From: Deltaproteobacteria bacterium
GTDB lineage: Bacteria > Desulfobacterota > Syntrophia > Syntrophales > UBA5619
Direction of reading: 5' to 3'
Assembly (NCBI GenBank): GCA_023487865.1
Contig: JAMDBG010000108.1
Span: 1 to 6,401 of the forward strand
DNA length: 6,401 nt
The notes under the pieces were generated by a model that did no database searches, had not been told where the DNA came from, and saw only the letters and a list, made by a program, of their open reading frames with translations. The translations under genes and the position numbers were made by a program. Each line of letters opens with the position of its first letter. The first letter of the stretch is position 1. Positions 1 through 6,191 of this stretch are shown here, in pieces.

Positions 1-29
1 CGACATTGATGGTCAGGAGATTGCCGCAG
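1..29. repeat. 29-bp perfect direct repeat, copy 1 (window edge)
   Basis: The first 29 bases are identical to 905-933 in the same orientation. Identity ends at base 30 (t here, a at 934), and the left limit is cut by the window edge. This copy replaces the expected C-terminal end of the LVIVD protein and is read in a different codon phase from the internal copy, so it is not a protein-level repeat. An assembly artefact at a contig edge is the likeliest cause. Confidence 0.95.
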
Positions 30-1256
30 TATGTCGAGACCGCTGACGCGGTCGATGAGGTAGATGAGGCCCCGCTCGTCCACAAAGACGTCGTTGCTCT
101 GAGCAAACCGTGTCCCCTGTCCCGGCTGCGGGATGTAGTGACCGACTTCCGTCGGCCGGTAAGGGTTCGAGATATCGATCACCCGCAAGCCGCCGGAGAA
201 CCACGCGGCATAGACGAGGTTGTCGGTCCCGACGGATTCGTGGGGTTGATGGGCTCCGAAACGGCCGCCGGTCATTCCGGCCGGATCCGGCCGGACATGA
301 AACGTCGCAGCGGGGACCGGCCGCCTTTCCTCGGTAATGTTATAGAGACGCATATAGGCGGGTGGATTGCCGCCGCCCATCTCCTCGTCGAAAACGACAA
401 GCCAGTCTTGTCCCAGGATTCGATGTCCGACGGGTAAAGCGGTGTGTGTGGGAGCGCCGCTCTCCGGCCGGTCGCCGACATGGCTAACCAGCCTTGGTCG
501 GGCCGGATCGGAGATGTCGAGGATGGCAAAGCCGTCGTACCAGAGCGATACGTAGAGCCTGTCGCCGAGCCGCAGGGGATGGTGGATCCTGTATGCGGAG
601 CCGGAGCTGGGAGACTTCTCTCCCGCCGCCGCGTGCTGACCGGGCATCCACCACCGGCCGATCTCCCTGGGGCGGGCAGGGGCAGAGATATCGATGATCG
701 ACACAATGTTCCCCTGAAAGCCGTCGGCGCTGCCGCTGGCATAAACAAGCTTGCGCGGACAGTCCATTTGGAAGCGGTGAACCCCTGTTCCGCCCGTCGA
801 GAGCCCCCCCATGCGATAATAGGCGATCTCCTTCGGATGCCCCGCATCGGCGATATCGAAAATGGCCAGACCGGCCGTACCATCGCCGCCTCCACCATAC
901 CGTTCGACATTGATGGTCAGGAGATTGCCGCAGAGCCTCGCCTTGTGGGAGTGCGTCCCGGTGCGTACAGGTATCCGTGCCAGGATCATGGGACGGGCAG
1001 GGTCGGCCACGTCAAGCAGGGTAGCGGCATAGGGAGGTCCCATGTGTCCCACGACCGCAATGTCCCCTTTCACATCCACCATTCCCCCGCCTTCAAGATC
1101 GAGGCGACCCACGAGGTGCACGTTCCTGGCGGAGAGGGGTCCTGACGCAGCGGCGGCGACTCCCGCAGCAAATACGGCAATCAGCAGCATCGGCAGCGCA
1201 CCTCTTTTTATCGATCGAAGCAATCTACATTGATGATGAGATTTGGCGGTTTCCAT
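1..1256 (-). CDS. LVIVD-repeat beta-propeller protein, secreted, 3' end missing
   Basis: This is an open frame of 418 codons with no stop before the window edge. The start is the ATG at 1256-1254, preceded by GGAGG (1268-1264) with 7 bases of spacing. Residues 1-38 have a basic N-terminus (RLLRSIKR) followed by a hydrophobic stretch (LPMLLIAVFAAGVAAAA), so a signal peptide and export are likely; an inner ATG at residue 23 is a weaker start. The body carries at least five LVIVD-type repeats of the form hhhhDIsdPxxP, around residues 79-97, 129-147, 185-203, 243-261 and 357-375 (for example AILDISDPARPRLV and LRVIDISNPYRPTEVG). Such repeats form beta-propeller blades; family members are extracytoplasmic and mostly of unknown function. 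The run SGLDIL at 405-410 resembles the usual C-terminal end of the family. The following RQSPDHQC is encoded by a 29-base duplicate of an internal stretch and is probably not genuine. The gene is divergent from the receiver-TPR gene. The fold is well supported; a specific role is not. Confidence 0.85.
   Translation of the reverse strand, partial: METAKSHHQCRLLRSIKRGALPMLLIAVFAAGVAAAASGPLSARNVHLVGRLDLEGGGMVDVKGDIAVVGHMGPPYAATLLDVADPARPMILARIPVRTGTHSHKARLCGNLLTINVERYGGGGDGTAGLAIFDIADAGHPKEIAYYRMGGLSTGGTGVHRFQMDCPRKLVYASGSADGFQGNIVSIIDISAPARPREIGRWWMPGQHAAAGEKSPSSGSAYRIHHPLRLGDRLYVSLWYDGFAILDISDPARPRLVSHVGDRPESGAPTHTALPVGHRILGQDWLVVFDEEMGGGNPPAYMRLYNITEERRPVPAATFHVRPDPAGMTGGRFGAHQPHESVGTDNLVYAAWFSGGLRVIDISNPYRPTEVGHYIPQPGQGTRFAQSNDVFVDERGLIYLIDRVSGLDILRQSPDHQC
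905..933. repeat. 29-bp perfect direct repeat, copy 2 (internal)
   Basis: This is the internal copy of the repeat at the window edge. Here it lies in normal coding sequence of the LVIVD protein (about residues 108-117, C-G-N-L-L-T-I-N-V). It is therefore probably the original location of the sequence. Confidence 0.95.
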
Positions 1257-1274
1257 GATTTCCCCTCCTCCCTC

Positions 1275-1302
1275 CTTATATCCTATCACGACTGCTATTC
1301 AA
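1275..1302 (-). promoter_or_regulatory. Possible sigma70 promoter of the LVIVD gene
   Basis: On the minus strand TTGAAT (1302-1297) and TATAAG (1280-1275) are separated by 16 bases, matching four and five of the six consensus positions. The predicted transcript would start around 1268, giving a very short leader that only just includes the ribosome binding site. That closeness and the modest -35 make this a candidate only. Confidence 0.35.
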
Positions 1303-1311
1303 AAATCTTCT

Positions 1312-1326
1312 CCGGAAACATTCCGG
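1312..1326. repeat. Small dyad CCGGAA-ACA-TTCCGG in divergent spacer
   Basis: This is a perfect 6-base inverted repeat with a 3-base centre, 10 bases upstream of the candidate -35 box of the LVIVD gene and about 120 bases upstream of the receiver-TPR gene. It could be an operator for either gene. It has no T-run immediately after it on either strand, so a terminator role is not supported. The rest of the spacer (1257-1448) holds only the promoter candidates and the ribosome binding sites. Confidence 0.3.
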
Positions 1327-1399
1327 CACGTAGGGGAAACGGCGTCGGGATATCAGAACGTCCATGAGCCGATCCAATTTATTAAGGGGACATCCGGAC

Positions 1400-1410
1400 G
1401 ATAATATGAT
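1400..1410 (+). promoter_or_regulatory. Candidate -10 region for the receiver-TPR / kinase operon
   Basis: Two overlapping hexamers resemble a sigma70 -10 box: GATAAT (1400-1405) and TATGAT (1405-1410), each matching five of six positions. They are about 40 bases upstream of the GTG start. No convincing -35 hexamer is present at 16-18 bases, the nearest being T-rich sequence around 1378-1383. The promoter is therefore tentative. Confidence 0.27.
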
Positions 1411-1448
1411 AAATGGGAAAAAACAGCTTAGGGAAGGAGTAAAAAGCG

Positions 1449-3122
1449 GTGGCATATCTTCACAAAGACCCAATTGCTCCGACGGTGGACAAACTCAAGC
1501 ATTATAAGGTTTTGGTTGTTGACGACTTCGTCAATTTCCGGAGAACGGTTAAGGGCATGCTGGCGGGCCTCGGCGTGGCCAATATCGTTGATGCATTCGA
1601 CGGGGAAAGTGCCCTCCTGCGGTTGTCCGCATCGAAATATGACATCATCCTCTGTGATTATAATCTGGGTCCGGGGAAAGACGGACAGCAAGTTTTTGAG
1701 GAGGCAAAGCATTACAAATATATCAATTACATGACCATCTTTATGATGGTGACGGCTGAAAGCAGCATGGACATGGTCATGGGTGTCGTGGAATACATGC
1801 CGGATGACTATCTGATGAAGCCTTTCACCAAACAAATACTGGAGAAAAAACTCCTGTCCGTGCTGGAGAAAAAAATCGCCCTCCGGGAGATCATTCAAAC
1901 CATAGAGGGGATGGATTACGAAAAGGCCTTGACGTTGTGCGATGAAACGATCGGAAAAGGCCCGAAACACATCAGGGAAGTTCTGCGGATCAAAGGGGAG
2001 ATCTTTGAAAAAAGGGGGGATCATCAACAAACGGAAGCGTTCTACAAGGAAGTCTCCGCTATGGGCAAGATGCCATGGGCGCTGTTCGGTCTCGGAAAAT
2101 GCCAGTATCAGCAAGGCCGGCTGGAGGATGCGAAGGAAACATTTACTCAATTGATCAAGATGAATGACAAAGTGATGGCCGCATACGACTGGCTGGCCAA
2201 GATTCTGGATGCGCTGGGAAATCCACAGGAAGCGCAAACCATTCTGATGAAGGCGACGGAAATCTCTCCCCGCGCCTTGAAACGCCAGAGGGAACTGGGC
2301 GCCATCGCCCATAGAAACCAGGACCTTAAAACAGCCGTCAAGTCACTCAGGACGGCGATAACCCATGGCAAAAATTCAGCCTTCAAGGCGCCGTCCGATT
2401 ACACGACACTGGCAAAGGTCCTGGTGGATGCGGATTCGCCCCAGGAAAGCCTCAGCGTCCTCGGGGATGCCCATCAGGTATTTCCCCGTGATGACGTTGG
2501 AGCGGCGGTCCAGATAGGCCTTGCGGAGAGCGTTGTCTACCAGAAACTCAACAGGCAGGAGGAAGCCCGGGAGTCCATCTATCAAGCGATCCGGGCAACC
2601 GAAAAATCTCCCGAAAAGGTACCGGCGGATGTCGAGCTGGAACTGGCGAAAGCCCTTATCCTGAGCGGAGATCAGGACAAAGGGAAAGAAATCGTACGAA
2701 AGCTGATTCAGAGCAACCATGAAAACGAAGGGCTGATCACAGACACGAAAAAGATGTTTGAAGGGATCAACATGGCCCAAGAGGGTCAGGAACTGCTCGA
2801 TGCGGCCGTCGAAGAGGTCGTGGAATTGAACAACCAGGGCGTCCAGCTGGTGAAACAGGGTGAGCTGGCCAAGGCGACCTCCTACTTCGATAAGGCCGTG
2901 GAAAAGCTGCCCTACAACACGCTGATCAATGCCAATGCCGCGTATGCCTGCATGCTTGATTTGAAGAAAAATGGAAAGACGTCGGAGGGCATTCGGAAGA
3001 CGCAAAAGTATCTCGAGCGTGTATACCGTAACGATCCCCAGTATCGGGATCTTCCTAGCCTGCTTACCGTCTATCGGGAAATTTCCAAGGAGCCCTTATC
3101 ATGGATGACAGCGACACTCTAG
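1449..3122 (+). CDS. Response regulator: receiver domain plus TPR repeats (VieB-like architecture)
   Basis: The 557-residue protein starts at GTG 1449, with AAGGAG at 1434-1439 and 9 bases of spacing. Residues 18-140 are a receiver domain with all phosphorylation residues in place: acidic pair D25/D26 (VLVVDDF), acceptor D70 (ILCDYNLG), T102 (MVTAE) and K124 (YLMKPF). From about 150 to 530 the protein is helical with TPR-like units, clearest at 207-240 (ALFGLGKCQYQQGRLEDA), 241-274 and 456-490 (NNQGVQLVKQGELAKA). There is no DNA-binding, GGDEF, EAL or HD-GYP domain and no membrane segment. Output is therefore probably by protein-protein contact in the cytoplasm. The layout matches the receiver-TPR family that includes Vibrio VieB; orthology is not implied. 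The stop overlaps the start of the kinase gene by 22 bases, so the two are probably translationally coupled partners. What the TPRs bind cannot be read from the sequence. Confidence 0.93.
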   Translation: MAYLHKDPIAPTVDKLKHYKVLVVDDFVNFRRTVKGMLAGLGVANIVDAFDGESALLRLSASKYDIILCDYNLGPGKDGQQVFEEAKHYKYINYMTIFMMVTAESSMDMVMGVVEYMPDDYLMKPFTKQILEKKLLSVLEKKIALREIIQTIEGMDYEKALTLCDETIGKGPKHIREVLRIKGEIFEKRGDHQQTEAFYKEVSAMGKMPWALFGLGKCQYQQGRLEDAKETFTQLIKMNDKVMAAYDWLAKILDALGNPQEAQTILMKATEISPRALKRQRELGAIAHRNQDLKTAVKSLRTAITHGKNSAFKAPSDYTTLAKVLVDADSPQESLSVLGDAHQVFPRDDVGAAVQIGLAESVVYQKLNRQEEARESIYQAIRATEKSPEKVPADVELELAKALILSGDQDKGKEIVRKLIQSNHENEGLITDTKKMFEGINMAQEGQELLDAAVEEVVELNNQGVQLVKQGELAKATSYFDKAVEKLPYNTLINANAAYACMLDLKKNGKTSEGIRKTQKYLERVYRNDPQYRDLPSLLTVYREISKEPLSWMTATL

Positions 3123-3802
3123 AGTTTTCGGATATCCTCGCATCGACGATGCATGATACGAAAAATTCACTGGGAATGCTTTACAATACCCTGGATACGC
3201 TGATCGGCCAGTGCCAGGAAAAAGGATGTCCCGTCCAGAAAGACCATTTCCTCCTCCAGTATGAACTGCGGCGATTGAACCACAATTTCATCCGGATGCT
3301 GTCGCTGTACAAGGCCAAGAAAGCCAACTTCCCCATCAGCCTCGACTATCATTCGGTCAGTGATTGCCTGGATGAGGCCATCGTTGTCAATGAGCCCCTC
3401 CTGACCTCCAAGGGAATCGATATCGAGTTGCAGTGTGCTGCGGATCTCTTCTGGTCTTTCGACAAGGAACTCATCATGGGGATTCTCGACAGCATGCTGA
3501 ACAACGCGTATCTGTATACCAAGGACAAGCTGATGGTCAGCGCCAGGAGAGAGGATGGGTATCTGGTCGTTCAGCTGGAAGACAACGGCCCGGGATATCC
3601 GGATTATTTTCTCATGGACAGCCGCCGGAAAAGCGGTTCCGCGGGAAGTCACGTTTCCTTCCTGACCGGCAGCACCGGTCTCGGGCTTTACTTTTCCGTT
3701 CTGGTTGCCAAATCGCACACAAGGGATGGACGGGAAGGTTTTATTCGCACCATGAACGGGGGGATATACAACGGAAGCGTCTTTTCCCTCCATCTTCCCT
3801 AA
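3101..3802 (+). CDS. Small soluble sensor histidine kinase without a sensor domain
   Basis: The 233-residue protein begins at ATG 3101 with AAGGAG at 3087-3092, lying inside the end of the receiver-TPR gene. An H-box like motif MHDTKNSL places the phospho-acceptor at H18, followed by a helical dimerisation region to about residue 75. The HATPase_c domain fills residues 85-233, with an N-box (SMLNNAYLYTK, N134/N135), a G1 box (DNGPG, 161-165) and a G2 box (STGLGL, 191-196). There is no transmembrane segment, PAS, GAF or HAMP, and the H-box is almost at the N-terminus, so signal input must come from a bound protein. The obvious candidate is the co-encoded receiver-TPR protein, which is also the likely phosphoryl acceptor. 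Kinase and phosphatase directions cannot be separated from sequence. The length is short for a histidine kinase but all core boxes are present, so it looks intact. Confidence 0.9.
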   Translation: MDDSDTLEFSDILASTMHDTKNSLGMLYNTLDTLIGQCQEKGCPVQKDHFLLQYELRRLNHNFIRMLSLYKAKKANFPISLDYHSVSDCLDEAIVVNEPLLTSKGIDIELQCAADLFWSFDKELIMGILDSMLNNAYLYTKDKLMVSARREDGYLVVQLEDNGPGYPDYFLMDSRRKSGSAGSHVSFLTGSTGLGLYFSVLVAKSHTRDGREGFIRTMNGGIYNGSVFSLHLP

Positions 3803-3841
3803 CGGACGAGATCGGCAGGAAACCCATTGGAAAAGCGATTT

Positions 3842-3879
3842 CTCCCGTCCTGGAGCCGATACGGTACGGGAGTTCCAGG
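3842..3879. terminator. Overlapping inverted repeats in the convergent gap, possible terminator
   Basis: Two mutually exclusive stems lie between the converging kinase and hydrolase genes. CTCCCGT (3842-3848) pairs with ACGGGAG (3866-3872), enclosing an inner CCG-ATA-CGG. CCTGGA (3849-3854) pairs with TCCAGG (3874-3879). A bidirectional terminator would fit the position, but neither strand has a run of T after the stem, so an intrinsic terminator is not well supported. Confidence 0.25.
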
Positions 3880-3884
3880 CTGTC

Positions 3885-4508
3885 TTAATGCGGTGATCCA
3901 ATTCCTCCCTTTCGTACAAGGGCGTCAACACAGGCGGCAAGCTCCGTTTCCCGCGACAGGAAGAAATGGTCCGCACCTGGGATCACTACCAACCGGCAGG
4001 ATAGGGCCGCCGCCATGGCTCGGGCCCCGTCCGCCGGACAGTACGGATCCCGGTCCCCACAGACGACGAGACCCACCCGGCCTTGCAGGTTTTCCAGGTC
4101 GAAGGGAAACCGCTCGATCGGCGGCGCCACGAAGATGGCCGGCGTCAGCGCCCGACGGCCGAGGACACCGGCGGTCACCCAGGCCCCGAAGGAATACCCC
4201 GCCGGCAGGATCTCCTTGAGCCCCCGGTCCTCCAGAAAGGCCAGGGCCGCCAGGAGATCCTCCTGTTCCCCCCGCCCCTCGTCAAAACTTCCCGCGCTCC
4301 CGCCGACCCCCCGGAAATTGAAGCGAAGCGTGGAGATCCCGGCGGCAAACAGGGCCTGTGCGACGGTCGCCACGACAGGGTTTCCCATGTCCCCGCCCAT
4401 GAGGGAGTGCGGGTGCGAGAGCACCGCCCCCCTTGTTCCCCCGGCAGCGGCGAAGAGCCCCTCCAGGCGTATCCGGTCTTCCCCGAAAAACACCTTTTCT
4501 TCCTTCAT
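3885..4508 (-). CDS. Alpha/beta hydrolase, COG2945-like
   Basis: The protein is 207 residues from ATG 4508-4506, with GAGG at 4517-4514 and 5 bases of spacing. A longer frame from 4580 exists but overlaps the end of the upstream gene and lacks homologous sequence, so the shorter start is preferred. The motifs are those of a compact alpha/beta hydrolase: an oxyanion-hole run SHPHS (31-35), a strand-loop LRFNFRGVGGSAGSF (61-75), a nucleophile elbow GYSFG with S106, an acid D152 or D154 in GDRDPYCP, and H181 in GADHFF. The HPHS...GGDM...NFRG pattern is typical of small cytosolic COG2945 hydrolases, whose substrates are unknown. There is no signal peptide. It sits 37 bases after the sigma54 activator on the same strand and is probably co-transcribed with it. 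It ends convergently with the kinase gene. A serine-hydrolase activity is likely; a substrate cannot be assigned. Confidence 0.9.
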   Translation of the reverse strand: MKEEKVFFGEDRIRLEGLFAAAGGTRGAVLSHPHSLMGGDMGNPVVATVAQALFAAGISTLRFNFRGVGGSAGSFDEGRGEQEDLLAALAFLEDRGLKEILPAGYSFGAWVTAGVLGRRALTPAIFVAPPIERFPFDLENLQGRVGLVVCGDRDPYCPADGARAMAAALSCRLVVIPGADHFFLSRETELAACVDALVRKGGIGSPH

Positions 4509-4545
4509 GCCGTCCTCATGACTCTTCCGCGATGATCCGATCTCA

Positions 4546-5967
4546 TCACTCCCGGTTTGCGGCGAGATCAGGCTCCACACGCGGTTGTATTTTGATGCCG
4601 TGTCGTTTCATGTATTTCCAAAGAGTCACCCTGCTTATTCCCAGGATGCGGGCCGTCTCTTGCCTGCTTCCGCCCGTATTTTCCAGGATCCGTATCAGCT
4701 CTTCCCTCGCTATCCCTTCCGAAGCCTTCTTTTCCGGGAGGTGGGGCGCGCGCCGCGCCTCGGCTTTCAGCGACGGCATGTACTGGGGTGAAATGGACCC
4801 TTCCTGACAGACGACGAACGCGTATTCAAGGACGTTGAGTAGCTCCCTGATGTTGCCGGGCCACGGGTAGGCGACCATCATCTCCATCGCCTCTTCCGTC
4901 ACCCCTTGGATTTTTTTCTCCGTCCTTATCCGGATGGCGCGGACGAAGTGATCCACCAGCAGCGGGATGTCGTCCCGCCGTTCCCTGAGGGGCGGCAGGT
5001 GGATCGGTATGACATTCAAGCGATAGAAAAGATCCTCCCGAAAGCGCCCCTCCCTGCACATCCCCTTCAAATCCCGATGCGTTGCGGCGATGATCCGCAC
5101 ATCCACGGGGACCGGCAGTTGTTCGCCGACGCGTTCTATCTCTTTTTCCTGTAGCACCCGCAAGAGCCTTATCTGCATCGTCAGCGGGATGTCGCCGATC
5201 TCATCCAAGAAGAGATCTCCCCGGTGGGCGGCCTCAAAGCGACCCTGACGATCCCTGCCGGCGCCGGTAAAGGCGCCCTTCACATGGCCGAAGAGCTCGC
5301 TTTCCAGGAGGGATTCGTTCAGTGCCGCGCAGTTTACCTTCACCAACGCCCGCTTGCTCCTCCTGCCCAGGCGATGGATGGCGTTGGCCGCCAACTCCTT
5401 TCCCGTGCCGCTTTCACCGTAAATGATAATCGGCGCGTCCGATACTGCGGCATTGCGAATCAGCTCCCGGGCGTCGATCATCTTCTGGCTTCTTCCGATA
5501 ATCCCCTCAAAGCTCTCCTCGGGCAGGAGCAGGTGCTTTAATTCCCGGATCACCTCCTCTTTTTCGAGAAGATCGGTAATGTCCGTAATCGTTTCCACGC
5601 CGCCTACCGTCGCCCCGGCGGCGTCTTTGAGGATGGCGGCGTTTTTCAGGACGTGCAGGGCGCTGCCGTCCTGCTTCCGGAGTATGCACCTCCGTCTGAC
5701 CACCGCCCCCGATGCGAACAGATCACACGGTTTCTTCCCGGCGCTTTGATCGCGATCATCGGAGACGCACGCGTCACAGCCGAGAATGGAACAGGGCTGT
5801 CCTGCCAATGCCCGTTTATCGTAGCCGATCATCTCCACCATCGCTCGGTTGACGGTCAGTATCGTGCAGCGTTCGTCAACGACTATAACACCGTCCGTCA
5901 TGGTGTCCACGACGGTTTCCCAGTATTGCCCGAAATGACCGTTTATCATCGCTCTTCGCTCCCGCAC
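4546..5967 (-). CDS. Sigma54-dependent transcriptional activator: PAS, AAA+, Fis-type HTH
   Basis: The 473-residue protein starts at GTG 5967-5965, with GAGG at 5978-5975 and 7 bases of spacing; an ATG six codons later (5949) is a possible alternative. Residues 12-135 form a PAS domain (DTMTDGVIVVDERCTILTVN through GGVETITDITDLL) with unusually many cysteines: C34, C59, C64, C67, C81 and C94. Residues 154-385 are the sigma54-interaction AAA+ domain: Walker A GESGTGKE (184-191), the sigma54-contacting loop GAFTGA (231-236), Walker B DLFLDEIGD (251-259), the arginine region FREDLFYRLN and WPGNIREL (369-376). A Fis-type helix-turn-helix lies near 433-454 (SRQETARILGISRVTLW). No receiver domain is present, so control is by direct sensing in the PAS domain. 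The Cys cluster suggests a metal, heme, Fe-S or thiol-redox signal, which is inference. It is divergent from the octaheme cytochrome, which has a sigma54 promoter and is its probable target. The domain calls are secure; the ligand is unknown. Confidence 0.96.
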   Translation of the reverse strand: MRERRAMINGHFGQYWETVVDTMTDGVIVVDERCTILTVNRAMVEMIGYDKRALAGQPCSILGCDACVSDDRDQSAGKKPCDLFASGAVVRRRCILRKQDGSALHVLKNAAILKDAAGATVGGVETITDITDLLEKEEVIRELKHLLLPEESFEGIIGRSQKMIDARELIRNAAVSDAPIIIYGESGTGKELAANAIHRLGRRSKRALVKVNCAALNESLLESELFGHVKGAFTGAGRDRQGRFEAAHRGDLFLDEIGDIPLTMQIRLLRVLQEKEIERVGEQLPVPVDVRIIAATHRDLKGMCREGRFREDLFYRLNVIPIHLPPLRERRDDIPLLVDHFVRAIRIRTEKKIQGVTEEAMEMMVAYPWPGNIRELLNVLEYAFVVCQEGSISPQYMPSLKAEARRAPHLPEKKASEGIAREELIRILENTGGSRQETARILGISRVTLWKYMKRHGIKIQPRVEPDLAANRE

Positions 5968-5990
5968 CTGTTGTCCTCGAATGGTAAAAA

Positions 5991-6033
5991 CAGATGTTAA
6001 TGATCAGATGTTAATGTGCAGTTAACATATGTT
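5991..6033. promoter_or_regulatory. Array of ATGTTAA half-sites, probable activator binding region (UAS)
   Basis: Direct copies of CAGATGTTAATG lie at 5991-6002 and 6005-6016. The next unit is inverted, CAGTTAACAT at 6019-6028, so the CAG triplets repeat at 14-base intervals. ATGTTAA (6008-6014), seven bases and TTAACAT (6022-6028) form a perfect inverted repeat. AACATATGTT (6024-6033) is a second overlapping 10-base palindrome. The array is about 90-125 bases upstream of the -24 box, the usual range for a sigma54 enhancer, and 24-66 bases upstream of the activator's GTG. Binding by the divergent activator is inferred from position and dyad symmetry. Confidence 0.7.
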
Positions 6034-6103
6034 GTAGATCATGGGCAAGAAAAATTCTTCCCTGGTGACAATATCCCGTATTTGCTGTTGTTTTTATCAT
6101 TGC

Positions 6104-6116
6104 CCCTGCCGCAGGG
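6104..6116. repeat. Dyad CCCTG-CCG-CAGGG next to the -24 box
   Basis: This is a perfect 5-base inverted repeat with a 3-base centre, ending three bases before the sigma54 -24 element. Its position would suit a repressor or accessory site, but it may be chance in GC-rich sequence. Between it and the half-site array the DNA is AT-rich, as is common where a loop must bend; no clear IHF consensus was seen. Confidence 0.3.
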
Positions 6117-6119
6117 AAA

Positions 6120-6135
6120 TGGCACTGGTTTTGCT
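6120..6135 (+). promoter_or_regulatory. Sigma54 (-24/-12) promoter of the octaheme cytochrome gene
   Basis: TGGCAC (6120-6125), five bases, then TTGCT (6131-6135) match the sigma54 consensus TGGCAC-N5-TTGCW, with the GG and GC elements 12 bases apart as required. Transcription should begin near 6146, leaving a leader of about 45 bases before the ATG. The element faces the cytochrome and sits in the spacer shared with a sigma54 activator, which strengthens the call. Confidence 0.85.
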
Positions 6136-6191
6136 CTTACCGCGGAGGTCAACAAAACCAAAATAGTGAATCACACACCGGGGGGATGTCT

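Noticed and set aside
272..910. 212-codon minus-strand frame inside the LVIVD gene
   Set aside because: It is on the same strand but in a different phase from the LVIVD frame. It is rich in R, S and P with no domain, whereas the continuous LVIVD frame explains the whole region.
6..1145. Plus-strand frames of 143 and 233 codons across the left end
   Set aside because: They are antisense to the LVIVD gene, which has a signal peptide, a good ribosome binding site and five recognisable repeats. The plus-strand products have no recognisable domain and a low-complexity shadow composition.
1321..1340. Partial sigma54-like CGGCACG in the 1257-1448 spacer
   Set aside because: No TTGC element follows at the required spacing.
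1428..3005. Long minus-strand frames (294 and 209 codons) opposite the receiver-TPR gene
   Set aside because: The plus strand encodes a complete receiver domain with all catalytic residues plus TPRs. The antisense products are the rich-in-H/F/L shadows typical of such genes.
3167..3976. 269-codon minus-strand frame opposite the histidine kinase
   Set aside because: The plus strand carries H, N, G1 and G2 boxes in order. The antisense frame has no domain and no suitable ribosome binding site was seen.
4509..4580. Longer start for the alpha/beta hydrolase at 4580
   Set aside because: It would overlap the activator's last 35 bases and add 24 residues not typical of the family. The ATG at 4508 has a GAGG site and begins directly before the first strand.
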